A DNA stretch of 55,148 nt. Origin: Paracoccaceae bacterium (GTDB lineage Bacteria > Pseudomonadota > Alphaproteobacteria > Rhodobacterales > Rhodobacteraceae). The DNA lies in contig JASJDQ010000004.1 in assembly GCA_030065075.1 (NCBI GenBank), positions 1-55,148 on the forward strand, written 5' to 3'. Positions within the stretch are counted from its first letter, which is position 1, and each line of letters starts with the position of its first letter. Under the pieces are notes generated by a model. The model did not search any database. It was not told where the DNA came from and worked only from the letters and a program-made list of their open reading frames with translations. The translations under genes and the position numbers were made by a program. Positions 25,444 to 34,003 of this stretch are shown one piece after another.

Positions 25444-26913
25444 ATGACTGATCTGGAAACGCGCCTCGGTGATCCTTCGCTGCTTGTGACCAAAGCACTC
25501 GTCGGCGCTGATTGGGTGGACGAAGCCCGCTCGGGCAAACGGTTTGACGTGACGAACCCCTCAACAGGCGACGTCGTTGCAAGCTTGCCGGATTTGGGCC
25601 CGGAAGAAACCGGGATCGCAATCGATGCAGCCTTCACCGCGCAAAAGGCCTGGGCCGCGAAGACCGGCAAGGAGCGCGCAGCGGTCCTGCGGGATTGGCA
25701 TGACCTGATGATCGCGCATGCGGACGATCTGGCGGCCATCCTTTGCGCCGAAATGGGCAAGCCTCTGCCGGAAGCCAAGGGCGAAATTTTTTATGGTGCC
25801 AGCTTTCTGGAATGGTTCGCCGAAGAGGCAAAGCGCATCTACGGCGATCTTATCCCCGGCCATCAGGCCGACAAACGGATCATGGTTATGAAGCAACCCG
25901 TGGGCGTCGTCGCCTCTATCACGCCATGGAACTTCCCAAACGCGATGATCGCGAGAAAGGTCGGCCCGGCACTGGCAGTCGGCTGTTCGTTCGTTGCAAA
26001 GCCAGCGGCAGAGACGCCCTTGTCCGCGCTTGCAATGGCCGTTCTGGCAGAGCGCGCGGGCCTGCCGAAGGGGCTTCTCTCGGTCATCACCTCGACCGAT
26101 GCCGCCGCCATTGGGCAAGAGTTCTGTGACAACCAGAAGGTCCGGAAACTGACGTTCACCGGCTCGACGCAGGTGGGGCGCATACTGATGCGGCAGTCCG
26201 CGGACCAAGTAATGAAAACCTCGATGGAGTTGGGGGGCAACGCACCCTTTATCGTCTTCGACGACGCCGATCTGGACGCGGCCGTCGAAGGCGCGATGGT
26301 CTCGAAGTATCGGAACAACGGCCAGACCTGCGTTTGTGCGAACCGCATCTATGTGCAGGCGGGCGTCTATGACGCGTTTGCCGAGAAGTTGGCCAAGGCT
26401 GTGGGCGAGATGAAAATCGGCGACGGCTTTGACGCGGATGTCACCACCGGACCGCTCATCAGCCAAGCCGCTTTGGAAAAAGTCGAAGATCACATCGCGG
26501 ACGCGGTTCAAAAGGGTGCCAGCGTCAAGACGGGCGGGCATCGTCACGCACTTGGCGGCACGTTTTTCGAGCCAACGGTCTTGACGGGCGTCGATCGCAG
26601 CATGCGCGTCGCCACCGAGGAAACCTTCGGCCCCGTAGCACCGCTTTTCCGGTTCGAGACGGTCGAAGATGTGATCGAGCAGGCCAATGACACGATCTTC
26701 GGATTGGCCGCATACTTTTATGCCAATGACTTATCCCGCGTCTGGCATGTGGCCGAAGCGCTGGAGTACGGGATCGTGGGCGTGAACACGGGTATCATCT
26801 CGACCGAGGTCGCGCCCTTCGGCGGTATCAAGCAGTCGGGCACGGGACGCGAGGGATCGAAGTACGGCTGCGACGATTATCTGGAATTGAAGTACGTCTG
26901 CATGAGCGTTTGA
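25444..26913 (+). CDS. gabD: NAD(P)-dependent succinate-semialdehyde dehydrogenase
   Basis: A 489-residue aldehyde dehydrogenase that oxidises succinate semialdehyde to succinate at the end of the GABA shunt. Visible are the cofactor-site block ITPWNFPNAMIARKVGPALA, FTGSTQVGRILM, the general base in MELGGNAPFIVF and the catalytic Cys in NNGQTCVCANRIYV, a GabD-type sequence with the second Cys typical of this subfamily. It ends PFGGIKQSGTGREGSKYG. The start is ATG 25444, with CTGGAG upstream. Related semialdehyde dehydrogenases (for example glutarate semialdehyde) share most motifs, so the substrate is likely but not certain. No GABA transaminase is adjacent. An inverted repeat followed by TTTT lies just past the stop. 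Confidence 0.9.
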   Translation: MTDLETRLGDPSLLVTKALVGADWVDEARSGKRFDVTNPSTGDVVASLPDLGPEETGIAIDAAFTAQKAWAAKTGKERAAVLRDWHDLMIAHADDLAAILCAEMGKPLPEAKGEIFYGASFLEWFAEEAKRIYGDLIPGHQADKRIMVMKQPVGVVASITPWNFPNAMIARKVGPALAVGCSFVAKPAAETPLSALAMAVLAERAGLPKGLLSVITSTDAAAIGQEFCDNQKVRKLTFTGSTQVGRILMRQSADQVMKTSMELGGNAPFIVFDDADLDAAVEGAMVSKYRNNGQTCVCANRIYVQAGVYDAFAEKLAKAVGEMKIGDGFDADVTTGPLISQAALEKVEDHIADAVQKGASVKTGGHRHALGGTFFEPTVLTGVDRSMRVATEETFGPVAPLFRFETVEDVIEQANDTIFGLAAYFYANDLSRVWHVAEALEYGIVGVNTGIISTEVAPFGGIKQSGTGREGSKYGCDDYLELKYVCMSV

Positions 26914-26926
26914 GGGTAGCCGATTT

Positions 26927-26963
26927 CCTGAAAAGAAATCGCACCGGAAACTTTTCAGGTTTT
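26927..26963 (+). terminator. Probable intrinsic terminator of gabD
   Basis: A perfect 9-bp inverted repeat (CCTGAAAAG at 26927-26935, CTTTTCAGG at 26951-26959) with a 15-base loop is followed by TTTTC, 13 bases after the gabD stop. The loop is long. The repeat also lies in the promoter region of the next operon (TATATA near 26979), so an operator is the alternative. Confidence 0.5.
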
Positions 26964-27006
26964 CGGGGCCAGACACTATATACTCTTGTCAATCGAGGAA
27001 GCACCC

Positions 27007-27471
27007 ATGCAACTTACGATAAACGGACAAGACCACACCATCGACGTCGAAGACGACATGCCCTTGCTTTGGGTTCTGCGCGATGAGTTGCAGATCACCG
27101 GTGTCAAGTTCGGCTGCGGCATCGCTCAATGCGGCGCCTGCACGGTCCACATCGACGGGCAAGCCGTGCGCAGTTGCCAGGTGGCCACCGGCTCTCTGGA
27201 GGACGGAACCGAGATCACGACGATCGAAGGTCTGGGCACGCCCGAGGCACTCCATGCCGTGCAAGAGGCGTGGGTCGAACACCAAGTGGCGCAATGCGGC
27301 TATTGCCAGTCGGGCCAGATCATGCAGGCGGCCTCGCTTTTGAATGTGAACCCCGAACCGACCGACGAAGACATCGATCTGGTGATGAGCGGCAATCTCT
27401 GCCGTTGCGGCACCTATCCGCGCATTCGCGCCGCGGTGAAAACCGCCGCGAAGAAATTGCAGGAGGCTTGA
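27007..27471 (+). CDS. iorA: (2Fe-2S) subunit of a molybdenum hydroxylase (isoquinoline 1-oxidoreductase alpha type)
   Basis: A 154-residue iron-sulfur subunit carrying two 2Fe-2S clusters that move electrons from the molybdenum site. The plant-ferredoxin-type cluster is bound by [16 protein letters not shown] with a later Cys in VRSCQVATG. The second cluster is bound by [16 protein letters not shown] and [15 protein letters not shown]. Small size and lack of a FAD subunit match the Ior group rather than classical xanthine dehydrogenase. ATG 27007 has GAGGAA seven bases upstream. The large subunit starts three bases after the stop. The gene heads the set 27007-30680. The natural substrate (an N-heterocycle or aldehyde) cannot be told. 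Confidence 0.88.
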   Translation: MQLTINGQDHTIDVEDDMPLLWVLRDELQITGVKFGCGIAQCGACTVHIDGQAVRSCQVATGSLEDGTEITTIEGLGTPEALHAVQEAWVEHQVAQCGYCQSGQIMQAASLLNVNPEPTDEDIDLVMSGNLCRCGTYPRIRAAVKTAAKKLQEA

Positions 27472-27474
27472 CCG

Positions 27475-29715
27475 ATGGGACGCGTCCGCACAATCGCCCG
27501 CCGCACGTTTCTGATCGGGTCCGCCGCCATTCTGGGCGGTGTTGCGTTCGGCAACTATGCCGTCCGGCGTCCGCACGCCAACCCGCTTGCCACCGATCTG
27601 GCCGAAGGGGCCGCCACCTTCAACCCTTGGGTCCTGATCGACGGGCAGGCAGTCACGTTGATCACGCCCCATGCAGACAAGGGCCAGGGCGTCGCCTCGG
27701 CCCAGGCCGCGCTGATCGCCGAAGAACTGGACATCGAGTTCGGGCAATTCCGGATCAGCTTCGGCCAGCCCTCGCCCGCCTATTGGAACACCGCCATGGC
27801 CGAAGACGCCGTGCCGTTCCGCCCAACGGACGAGAGCCTGGTGGCTGAAGCCATGCGCAGTGTCATGGGCGGTGTGATGAAGCTTCTGGGCGTGCAGGGC
27901 ACCGGTGGTTCCACCGCCATGGCCGATAGTTTCGACAAGCTTCGCCTTGCAGGCGCCACAGCGCGTGAGACGCTGAAACTGGCCGCAAGCCAACAGTCGG
28001 GCGTGCCTGTGGAGCAGTTAGAGACCGCGAGAGGGGCCGTACAACTCCCCGACGGTTCTGAGCTGAAGTACACCGAACTGGCCGCGCAGGCAGCGACAAT
28101 TGAGCCGGTTTCTGACGTTCCCTTGCGCGATCCCAGCACCTGGCGGCTGATCGGCAAGCCCATGGAGCGGACTGATATTCTTGGGAAATCAACCGGTACG
28201 CTCGACTATGGAATCGACGTTCGGGTTCCCGGCATGGTCCATGCCACCGTCTGCACGAACCCGCGGACGGGTGGTGTCATGAACGGCTACGATGCCTCGG
28301 AAGCGCTCACGATGCGCGGTGTCAAGGACGTGGTCGAAGTCACCAGTGGCGTGGCCGTTATCGCGGACAACACATGGCGCGCGATCCGGGCGATGGAGAC
28401 TATCCAGTTTGACTGGGGGCCCGCGCCCTACCCCGCCGAGCAGGCCGATCACTGGGCGACGATCGAGGCAAGCTTCTCCGACGACCACCTCGACAGCCAG
28501 TGGCGTGACGATGGCGATGCCGAAACTGCGCTCGCCAGCGGAGCGACATTCGAGGCCGAATATCGCTCGCCTTACGTGGCGCATGCGCCGATGGAGCCCC
28601 TGAACGCCATCGTTCTGGTCACCGACGACGCGGTCGAGGTTTGGACCGGACACCAGCTTCAGGGCTTGCTGTTGATGGAGATCAGCAAGATTACCGGCCA
28701 TCCGACCGACCAAATTACACTGCATAATCAGTACATTGGCGGCAGCTTCGGCCACCGGCTGGAATTCGAGCACGTCAAGCAGGCCGCCGAGGTGGCCAAC
28801 CAGATGCGCGGCACGCCGGTCAAGCTGACCTACAGCCGGGAAGAGGATTTTGCGCAGGACTTCCCCCGCCACATCTCGATCGGACGCGGACGCGGCAAGG
28901 TCGAGGACGGCAAGGTCGTGGCCGTCGATCTAAGCATCGCCGCGCCTTCAGTCGTGGGATCGCAGATGGGCCGGGTTGGTCTTACGGTGCCCGGGCCGGA
29001 CGCGCAGATTGCTGCCGGGGCGTGGAACAATCCGTACAGCATCCCGAACTTCCGGATGCGTGCCTATCGCGCGCCAGAGCTTGCACCGACCTCGTCATGG
29101 CGTGCGGTAGGCGCCCCTGCTGCCGGGTTCTATTTCGACAGTTTGCTGGATGAACTGATCCACGAGGCCGGGGCCGATCCGATGGAAGAACGCATCCGGC
29201 TGATGGAGCACGATGTCTCGCGCAAGGTGCTCGAGACTGCGGCCGAGTTGTGCTCCTGGGGCAGCGAATTGCGCCCAAACCAAGGGCGCGGCGTGGCCTT
29301 TGTCGAAAGCTTCGGCGTGCCGGTTTGCGAAGTCGTCGAGGTGACCAATACCGAAGACGGCATACGGTTGGACAAGGTCTGGGCGGTCTGCGACGTCGGC
29401 ACCATTGTGGACCCGGTGAACTTCGAAAACCTCGTCCAGGGCGGTGTCGTCTTCGGGCTGGGCCACGCAATCAATTGCGAGATCACCTTTGCCGGCGGCA
29501 TTGCCGAGCAATCCAACTATCACGCGCACGAAGCGATGCGGATGTACCAGTGCCCCGAGATCATCGTTAAGGGTCTGGAAAACGGGCATAAAGTGCGCGG
29601 GATCGGCGAACCGCCCGTGCCACCCGCGGCGCCTGCGCTCGCCAACGCGATCTTCGCGGCCACGGGCCAGCGGCTGCGCGAGATGCCGTTCAACAAGTTC
29701 ATCGACTTTGTCTAA
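27475..29715 (+). CDS. iorB: Molybdopterin subunit of a molybdenum hydroxylase (isoquinoline 1-oxidoreductase beta type), Tat-exported
   Basis: A 746-residue large subunit. The N-terminus RTIARRTFLIGSAAILGG is a twin-arginine signal, so the complex should be folded and exported to the periplasm with its cofactor. The body has the usual order: HADKGQGVASAQAALIAEELD, the small a/b hammerhead domain around residues 210-300 (GTLDYGIDVRVPGMVHATV), NQYIGGSFGHRLEFEHVKQA, RAYRAPELAPTSSWRAVGAP, and the catalytic Glu in RGIGEPPVPPAAPALANAI. Electrons probably go from IorA to the cytochrome c encoded next and then to the respiratory chain. Substrates of such enzymes include isoquinoline and aliphatic aldehydes; which applies here is unknown. 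Confidence 0.88.
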   Translation: MGRVRTIARRTFLIGSAAILGGVAFGNYAVRRPHANPLATDLAEGAATFNPWVLIDGQAVTLITPHADKGQGVASAQAALIAEELDIEFGQFRISFGQPSPAYWNTAMAEDAVPFRPTDESLVAEAMRSVMGGVMKLLGVQGTGGSTAMADSFDKLRLAGATARETLKLAASQQSGVPVEQLETARGAVQLPDGSELKYTELAAQAATIEPVSDVPLRDPSTWRLIGKPMERTDILGKSTGTLDYGIDVRVPGMVHATVCTNPRTGGVMNGYDASEALTMRGVKDVVEVTSGVAVIADNTWRAIRAMETIQFDWGPAPYPAEQADHWATIEASFSDDHLDSQWRDDGDAETALASGATFEAEYRSPYVAHAPMEPLNAIVLVTDDAVEVWTGHQLQGLLLMEISKITGHPTDQITLHNQYIGGSFGHRLEFEHVKQAAEVANQMRGTPVKLTYSREEDFAQDFPRHISIGRGRGKVEDGKVVAVDLSIAAPSVVGSQMGRVGLTVPGPDAQIAAGAWNNPYSIPNFRMRAYRAPELAPTSSWRAVGAPAAGFYFDSLLDELIHEAGADPMEERIRLMEHDVSRKVLETAAELCSWGSELRPNQGRGVAFVESFGVPVCEVVEVTNTEDGIRLDKVWAVCDVGTIVDPVNFENLVQGGVVFGLGHAINCEITFAGGIAEQSNYHAHEAMRMYQCPEIIVKGLENGHKVRGIGEPPVPPAAPALANAIFAATGQRLREMPFNKFIDFV

Positions 29716-29725
29716 GGCGAGGCGC

Positions 29726-30340
29726 ATGAAAAAGATCGCCGCCGCACTCAGCCTTGCCCTCGCTTCGCCCGTCGCGGCCGAGGGCGAGAACGTCACCATC
29801 GACCCGCCCGCCGAAGGCAGCGTCACCCGTGCGGAAGCACTGGAGGCCTGGGGCCGCATCTATGAAGTCACCTCGCACCCACGCTGTTCGAACTGCCACG
29901 TGGGCGCTGACAACCGCCCGATGTGGTCCGGCCCGACCTATGGCCGGACGCGCAAGCACGGCATGAACATCAATGCGGGCGAAAGCCGGATAGGGGCAGA
30001 GACCGTGCTTTGTTCGACGTGTCACGCCTATCGCGAAGGGATGAACGACACGCCACATGCCGCGCCGCAAGTCGCCATGACCTGGCAGTTGGCGCCCGTC
30101 GAAGCAGAGTGGTTCGGCAAATCCTCGGTCGAAGTCTGCAACCAGCTGCGCGACCCCGAACGGAACGGCGACCGGGACATGTTGGCGCTGGCCTCGCATC
30201 TGGATCACGACCTGATCCTGCACTGGGCGTGGAACCCGGGCGGCGGGCGCGAACCCGCACCATACAGCCTGCAAGAGCATGTGAACGACATCCTTGCCTG
30301 GGGTGTCGCGGGCTTCCCATGCGAAAACGATCAGGAGTAA
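29726..30340 (+). CDS. Periplasmic cytochrome c with two CXXCH sites
   Basis: A 204-residue protein starting with a Sec signal peptide (MKKIAAALSLALASPVAAEG). It has two haem c attachment motifs, CSNCH at about residue 56 and CSTCH at about residue 94, so it can bind two haems. Several Met and His residues between and after them could be axial ligands. It begins 10 bases after iorB and is followed 4 bases later by a small membrane protein. The location suggests it accepts electrons from the Ior complex in the periplasm. I do not recognise a named cytochrome subfamily. Confidence 0.85.
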   Translation: MKKIAAALSLALASPVAAEGENVTIDPPAEGSVTRAEALEAWGRIYEVTSHPRCSNCHVGADNRPMWSGPTYGRTRKHGMNINAGESRIGAETVLCSTCHAYREGMNDTPHAAPQVAMTWQLAPVEAEWFGKSSVEVCNQLRDPERNGDRDMLALASHLDHDLILHWAWNPGGGREPAPYSLQEHVNDILAWGVAGFPCENDQE

Positions 30341-30344
30341 AACG

Positions 30345-30680
30345 ATGCTCGATCCAACCGGGCCCTTTCGACTGCCGATCCTTTTCGGCGGCCTCAGCGC
30401 GCTCTTGCACTTCGCCGGACCCATCGCCGGAACGCCCATGACATACTTGCTGGGCGGGCTGATCTATGCAGTCCTCATCTACGGTCTCGCGCTCAACTGG
30501 CGCTGGCTGGCCTACATCGCGTTCCTGATCTTCGGCGTCGGCATCTCGGGCGCGATTTCACACCTCGGCGCACCGGGGATCGCGGACTGGTGGGTCTATG
30601 CCACAACCGCGGCCAATGCGCTTGCCTTCCTATCGCTCTTCGCAGCACTCTGGAGTTCCCGGCCAGCGCCAGAAGTCTAA
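30345..30680 (+). CDS. Small four-helix membrane protein of the Ior operon
   Basis: A 111-residue protein that is almost entirely hydrophobic, with four probable transmembrane helices (about residues 9-27, 33-50, 53-74 and 83-103). ATG 30345 is preceded by CAGGAG and lies four bases after the cytochrome c stop, so it belongs to the same operon. No family is recognised. It could anchor the cytochrome or pass electrons to quinone, but it has no conserved His pair clear enough to claim haem b. Confidence 0.75.
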   Translation: MLDPTGPFRLPILFGGLSALLHFAGPIAGTPMTYLLGGLIYAVLIYGLALNWRWLAYIAFLIFGVGISGAISHLGAPGIADWWVYATTAANALAFLSLFAALWSSRPAPEV

Positions 30681-30710
30681 GAACCGGTCGGACAGATTGA
30701 GAGGTGAGGC

Positions 30711-32129
30711 ATGCAGGCAGATATCGGCTTGATCGGCTTGGGCACCATGGGGTCCATGCTGGCCATGAACATCGCGGACAATGACTTCACCGTTGCGGTT
30801 CACAACCGAACGGCCTCGCGTATCCCTGACTTTCTGGACGAGGCCGGGGCCTTGGCCGAACGCATGACAGGCCACGAAGACCTTGCCGATTTCGTCGCCG
30901 CCATCGCGAAACCCCGAAACATCATCCTCATGGTCCCCGCTGGCGCACCAGTGGATGCGCAAATCGAAAAGCTGCGCCCGCATCTGGATGATGACGACAT
31001 GATCATCGACACCGGAAACGCGAATTTCCACGACACCCAGCGCCGCGCTGCAGAGGCGGAAGCCGAAGGACACCCCTATCTGGGCGTCGGTGTCTCGGGC
31101 GGGGCCGAGGGCGCGCGCTTTGGCCCATCGATGATGGTCGGCGGCCCCGAAGCCGAATGGGAGCGCGTGCGCCCGATCATGGAAGCCATCGCCGCAAAGT
31201 TCGACGGCAGCCCCTGCGTCGCGCGTCTGGGTGATGGCGGTGCCGGGCATTTCGTCAAGACGGTGCACAACGGCATCGAATATGCGGACATGCAGTTGAT
31301 CGCAGAAGCCTATGGCGTCATGCGCGACGGGCTTGGGATGACGGCAGAGGCCATTGGCGAGGTGTTCGACCGCTGGAACGGCGGGCCGCTTCAAAGCTAC
31401 CTGATCGAGATATCGGGCAAGGTCGCCACCGCTGAAGACGAAAGAACCGGACGACCCGTTCTGGACATCATCCTCGACCGGGCGGGCCAGAAGGGCACAG
31501 GGCGTTGGACGGCCATCGAAAGCCAGATGCTGGGCGCGCCGGTGCCGGTGATCGAGGCCGCCGTCGCCGCGCGCAACCTCTCGGCCATGCGCGAACTGCG
31601 ATTGCAAGGCGCCGAAACCTATGGTGCCCCCGACCGCCGACTGACTACGGATGAGGTCACAATCGACACGCTCGAACAAGCGCTCATCGCAGGCAAGATC
31701 CTCTGCTATGCGCAAGGGTTCGACCTGTTGAACCGCGCCAGCGCCGAATACGGCTGGGGCCTTCCAATGCCGCGCATTGCCGAGATCTGGCGCGCGGGTT
31801 GCATCATCCGCTCTGCGATGCTGTCCGATATGGCCGCCGCGCTGTCCGAGGACCCGGCGCGCAACCTGGCGCTGGCTCCCGGGTTTGCGGCCCGCATCCG
31901 CGACACGATCGACGGTCTGCGCAAGACGGCGATTACTGCGCAAGCCGCCGCGCTTCCGGTGCCCGCGCTAACATCGGCGGTGGGCTACTTCGACACGCTT
32001 ACGTCAGAACGAACGACCGCCAATATGTTGCAGGCACAAAGGGACTATTTCGGCGCTCACAGCTTCGAACGCGTCGATCAGGACGGCAGCCATCATGGCC
32101 CATGGCTTGGCCAACACCTGAAAGACTAG
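30711..32129 (+). CDS. gnd: 6-phosphogluconate dehydrogenase (decarboxylating)
   Basis: A 472-residue enzyme that converts 6-phosphogluconate to ribulose 5-phosphate, CO2 and NADPH in the pentose phosphate pathway. It has the NADP-binding IGLIGLGTMGSMLAMNIAD with HNRTASR, the substrate block GVGVSGGAEGARFGPSMMVGG, the catalytic GHFVKTVHNGIEYADMQLIAEAY with Lys and His, and the C-terminal NMLQAQRDYFGAHSFER. Full length. It begins 30 bases after the small Ior membrane protein on the same strand, an unusual neighbour for a central carbon enzyme. Its stop codon overlaps the stop of the convergent MDR gene in a shared CTAG (32126-32129). Confidence 0.95.
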   Translation: MQADIGLIGLGTMGSMLAMNIADNDFTVAVHNRTASRIPDFLDEAGALAERMTGHEDLADFVAAIAKPRNIILMVPAGAPVDAQIEKLRPHLDDDDMIIDTGNANFHDTQRRAAEAEAEGHPYLGVGVSGGAEGARFGPSMMVGGPEAEWERVRPIMEAIAAKFDGSPCVARLGDGGAGHFVKTVHNGIEYADMQLIAEAYGVMRDGLGMTAEAIGEVFDRWNGGPLQSYLIEISGKVATAEDERTGRPVLDIILDRAGQKGTGRWTAIESQMLGAPVPVIEAAVAARNLSAMRELRLQGAETYGAPDRRLTTDEVTIDTLEQALIAGKILCYAQGFDLLNRASAEYGWGLPMPRIAEIWRAGCIIRSAMLSDMAAALSEDPARNLALAPGFAARIRDTIDGLRKTAITAQAAALPVPALTSAVGYFDTLTSERTTANMLQAQRDYFGAHSFERVDQDGSHHGPWLGQHLKD

Positions 32130-33115
32130 CCAATCTGCAAGAGTATCTTGCCACGGTGTTCAGACGCTTCCATCAGCTTATGCGCGTCCGCCGCCTGTTC
32201 CATCGACAAGACCTTGTGTGTGACAGCCTGCAGCGTCTTGTCGGCAAAAAGCGGCCAGACCTGTTCTTCCAACTCCGCCGCGACGGCGGCCTTGAAGGCA
32301 TCCGGGCGCGAGCGCAGCGTTGCACCCGTGAATGACAGACGCTTCAGCATCACCGGCATCAGGTCGATCTCGACCTTCGACCCGGCGTTGAAGGCTAGTT
32401 GGATCAGCCGGGCATCATGGCGCGAGGCCTTGATATTGCGCGCGATATAATTGCCACCGATGATGTCCAACACGATGTCGGCCCCGCCTGCCTCGCGCAG
32501 GATCGGCACGAAATCCTGCGCGCGAAAATCAATGGCCTTGGTCGCACCAAGCGACTTTGCGAAAGCGGCGTCTTCGGGCCCGTCGACCGTAGCAAAGACC
32601 GAAAGCCCGAAAGCAGCCCCCAACTGTACCGCCGTCGCGCCGATGCCACCTGCTCCGCCATGGACCAGAAAGTTCGCGCCCTTTGCGACCTTGTGACCGT
32701 GAAACACGTTGCTCCAGACGGTGAAATACGTCTCGGGCAATCCGGCGGCATCGACCTCGGACACAGCTTTCGGCACGGGCAGGCAGTGGCGCGCATCAAC
32801 TGCTACATATTCGGCGTACCCCCCGCCGTTTGTCAGCGCCGTCACGCGATCGCCGACCGACCAGCGCGTGTCGCCGTTGCCCAACGCAACAACTTCACCC
32901 GAAACTTCGAGACCCAAAAGTTCTGATGCACCCTTGGGCGGCGGATAGTGGCCACGGCGCTGCACCAGATCAGGGCCATTCACCCCGGCCGCGGTGACCT
33001 TTACCAGCACCTCGCCCTCGCGCGGGCTGGGCACGGCGCATTCTTCAACGTGCAAAACATCCGCCGAGCCGGGATTTTTTATAACCACGGCCCGCATCGT
33101 TGTGGGCAACTGCAT
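32126..33115 (-). CDS. Zinc-free MDR NAD(P)H:quinone oxidoreductase-like protein
   Basis: A 329-residue medium-chain dehydrogenase/reductase of the QOR branch. The N-terminal GroES-like domain has SPREGEVLVKVTAAGVNGPDLVQRRG without the catalytic zinc ligands. The Rossmann domain has FLVHGGAGGIGATAVQLGAAFG. The closing block is HKVLSMEQAADAHKLMEASEHRGKILL. It should use NADPH to reduce quinones, enals or enoyl thioesters. It is the last gene of the minus-strand unit, 12 bases after the CoA-ligase alpha subunit, so it is transcribed with that ligase. A role in the oxalate pathway is possible but not shown. The stop overlaps that of gnd. Confidence 0.85.
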   Translation of the reverse strand: MQLPTTMRAVVIKNPGSADVLHVEECAVPSPREGEVLVKVTAAGVNGPDLVQRRGHYPPPKGASELLGLEVSGEVVALGNGDTRWSVGDRVTALTNGGGYAEYVAVDARHCLPVPKAVSEVDAAGLPETYFTVWSNVFHGHKVAKGANFLVHGGAGGIGATAVQLGAAFGLSVFATVDGPEDAAFAKSLGATKAIDFRAQDFVPILREAGGADIVLDIIGGNYIARNIKASRHDARLIQLAFNAGSKVEIDLMPVMLKRLSFTGATLRSRPDAFKAAVAAELEEQVWPLFADKTLQAVTHKVLSMEQAADAHKLMEASEHRGKILLQIG

Positions 33116-33127
33116 TTTACGGTCCGT

Positions 33128-34003
33128 TCAGCCGTTCTTCTTAGCGATAACCTTTGTTACGACATCGCTGGCGTCCTCTGCAATCACCGCACCGGCATTC
33201 CTGAGCTTGGCGATCTTTTCGGACGCAGACAGCGCCCCCAGTGCAGAAAGCGTCCCGGCGTGCCCCATCCGTCTGCCCGGAGGTGCCTCGCGGCCCACCA
33301 CGAGGGCGACGACCGGCTTTTCGTAACTCACATCGGCCAAATACTCTGCCGCCAATTCTTCCTCGCGCCCGCCGATTTCACCAATCAGGACAACGACTTC
33401 CGTCTCGTCGTCTTCGCGGAAGAGCTTAAGGCATTCGACAAACCCCAGCCCATGCAGCGCATCGCCGCCAATCCCGATGGTTGTCGATTGACCGAGGTCC
33501 GCCGCCGAACAATTCGCCAGGATCTCGGACGTCAGAGAGGCCGAGCGCGAGACGATCCCAACGCCCCCCGGCGTCGCGTCCTTGGTCGGCATAACACCGA
33601 TCTTGCATTGATCGGGCGTCAGAATGCCCTGGCTATTGGGCCCGATGAGCGCCGTCTTCGACCCCTCAAGCGCTTGCTTCACGCGTGTCATATCGTGCTG
33701 CGGCACGCGCTCGGTCACACAGACGACCACGTCCAATTCGGCCTCGATCGCCTCGATCATTGCGTCTGCCGCTTGCGGCGCGGGCACAACGACCAGGCTC
33801 GCTGTCGCCCCGGTTTCTTTCACTGCAGTTGCCACGTCGTGAAAGACCGGCAGGCCCAGGTGCTTCGACCCGCCCCGGCCCGGGCGGACACCGCCCACGT
33901 AATCCGAGCCATAGCGCATCGCCTGATCGGCATAGAACGTGCCCGCCCGCCCGGTCATGCCCTGCACAATGACCTTCGTATCCTTGTTAACCAGGATCGC
34001 CAT
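33128..34003 (-). CDS. ADP-forming CoA ligase alpha subunit (SucD/MtkB-like, atypical substrate site)
   Basis: A 291-residue subunit that binds CoA and carries the phospho-His. The CoA-binding N-terminus is VIVQGMTGRAGTFYADQAMRYG with VGGVRPGRGG. The phosphorylated His is His248 in RRMGHAGTLSAL. The fold and length match SucD and MtkB, but positions close to the acid substrate differ: GPNSQG at 121-126 where SucD has GPNCPG, and SRSASLTSE at 152-160 where SucD and MtkB have SRSGTL followed by Tyr. These changes argue against plain succinate or malate as substrate. ATG 34003 shares one base with the beta-subunit stop (TGATG); a GTG at 34006 is the alternative. Location beside the oxalate operon suggests oxalate-CoA ligase (inference). 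Confidence 0.82.
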   Translation of the reverse strand: MAILVNKDTKVIVQGMTGRAGTFYADQAMRYGSDYVGGVRPGRGGSKHLGLPVFHDVATAVKETGATASLVVVPAPQAADAMIEAIEAELDVVVCVTERVPQHDMTRVKQALEGSKTALIGPNSQGILTPDQCKIGVMPTKDATPGGVGIVSRSASLTSEILANCSAADLGQSTTIGIGGDALHGLGFVECLKLFREDDETEVVVLIGEIGGREEELAAEYLADVSYEKPVVALVVGREAPPGRRMGHAGTLSALGALSASEKIAKLRNAGAVIAEDASDVVTKVIAKKNG

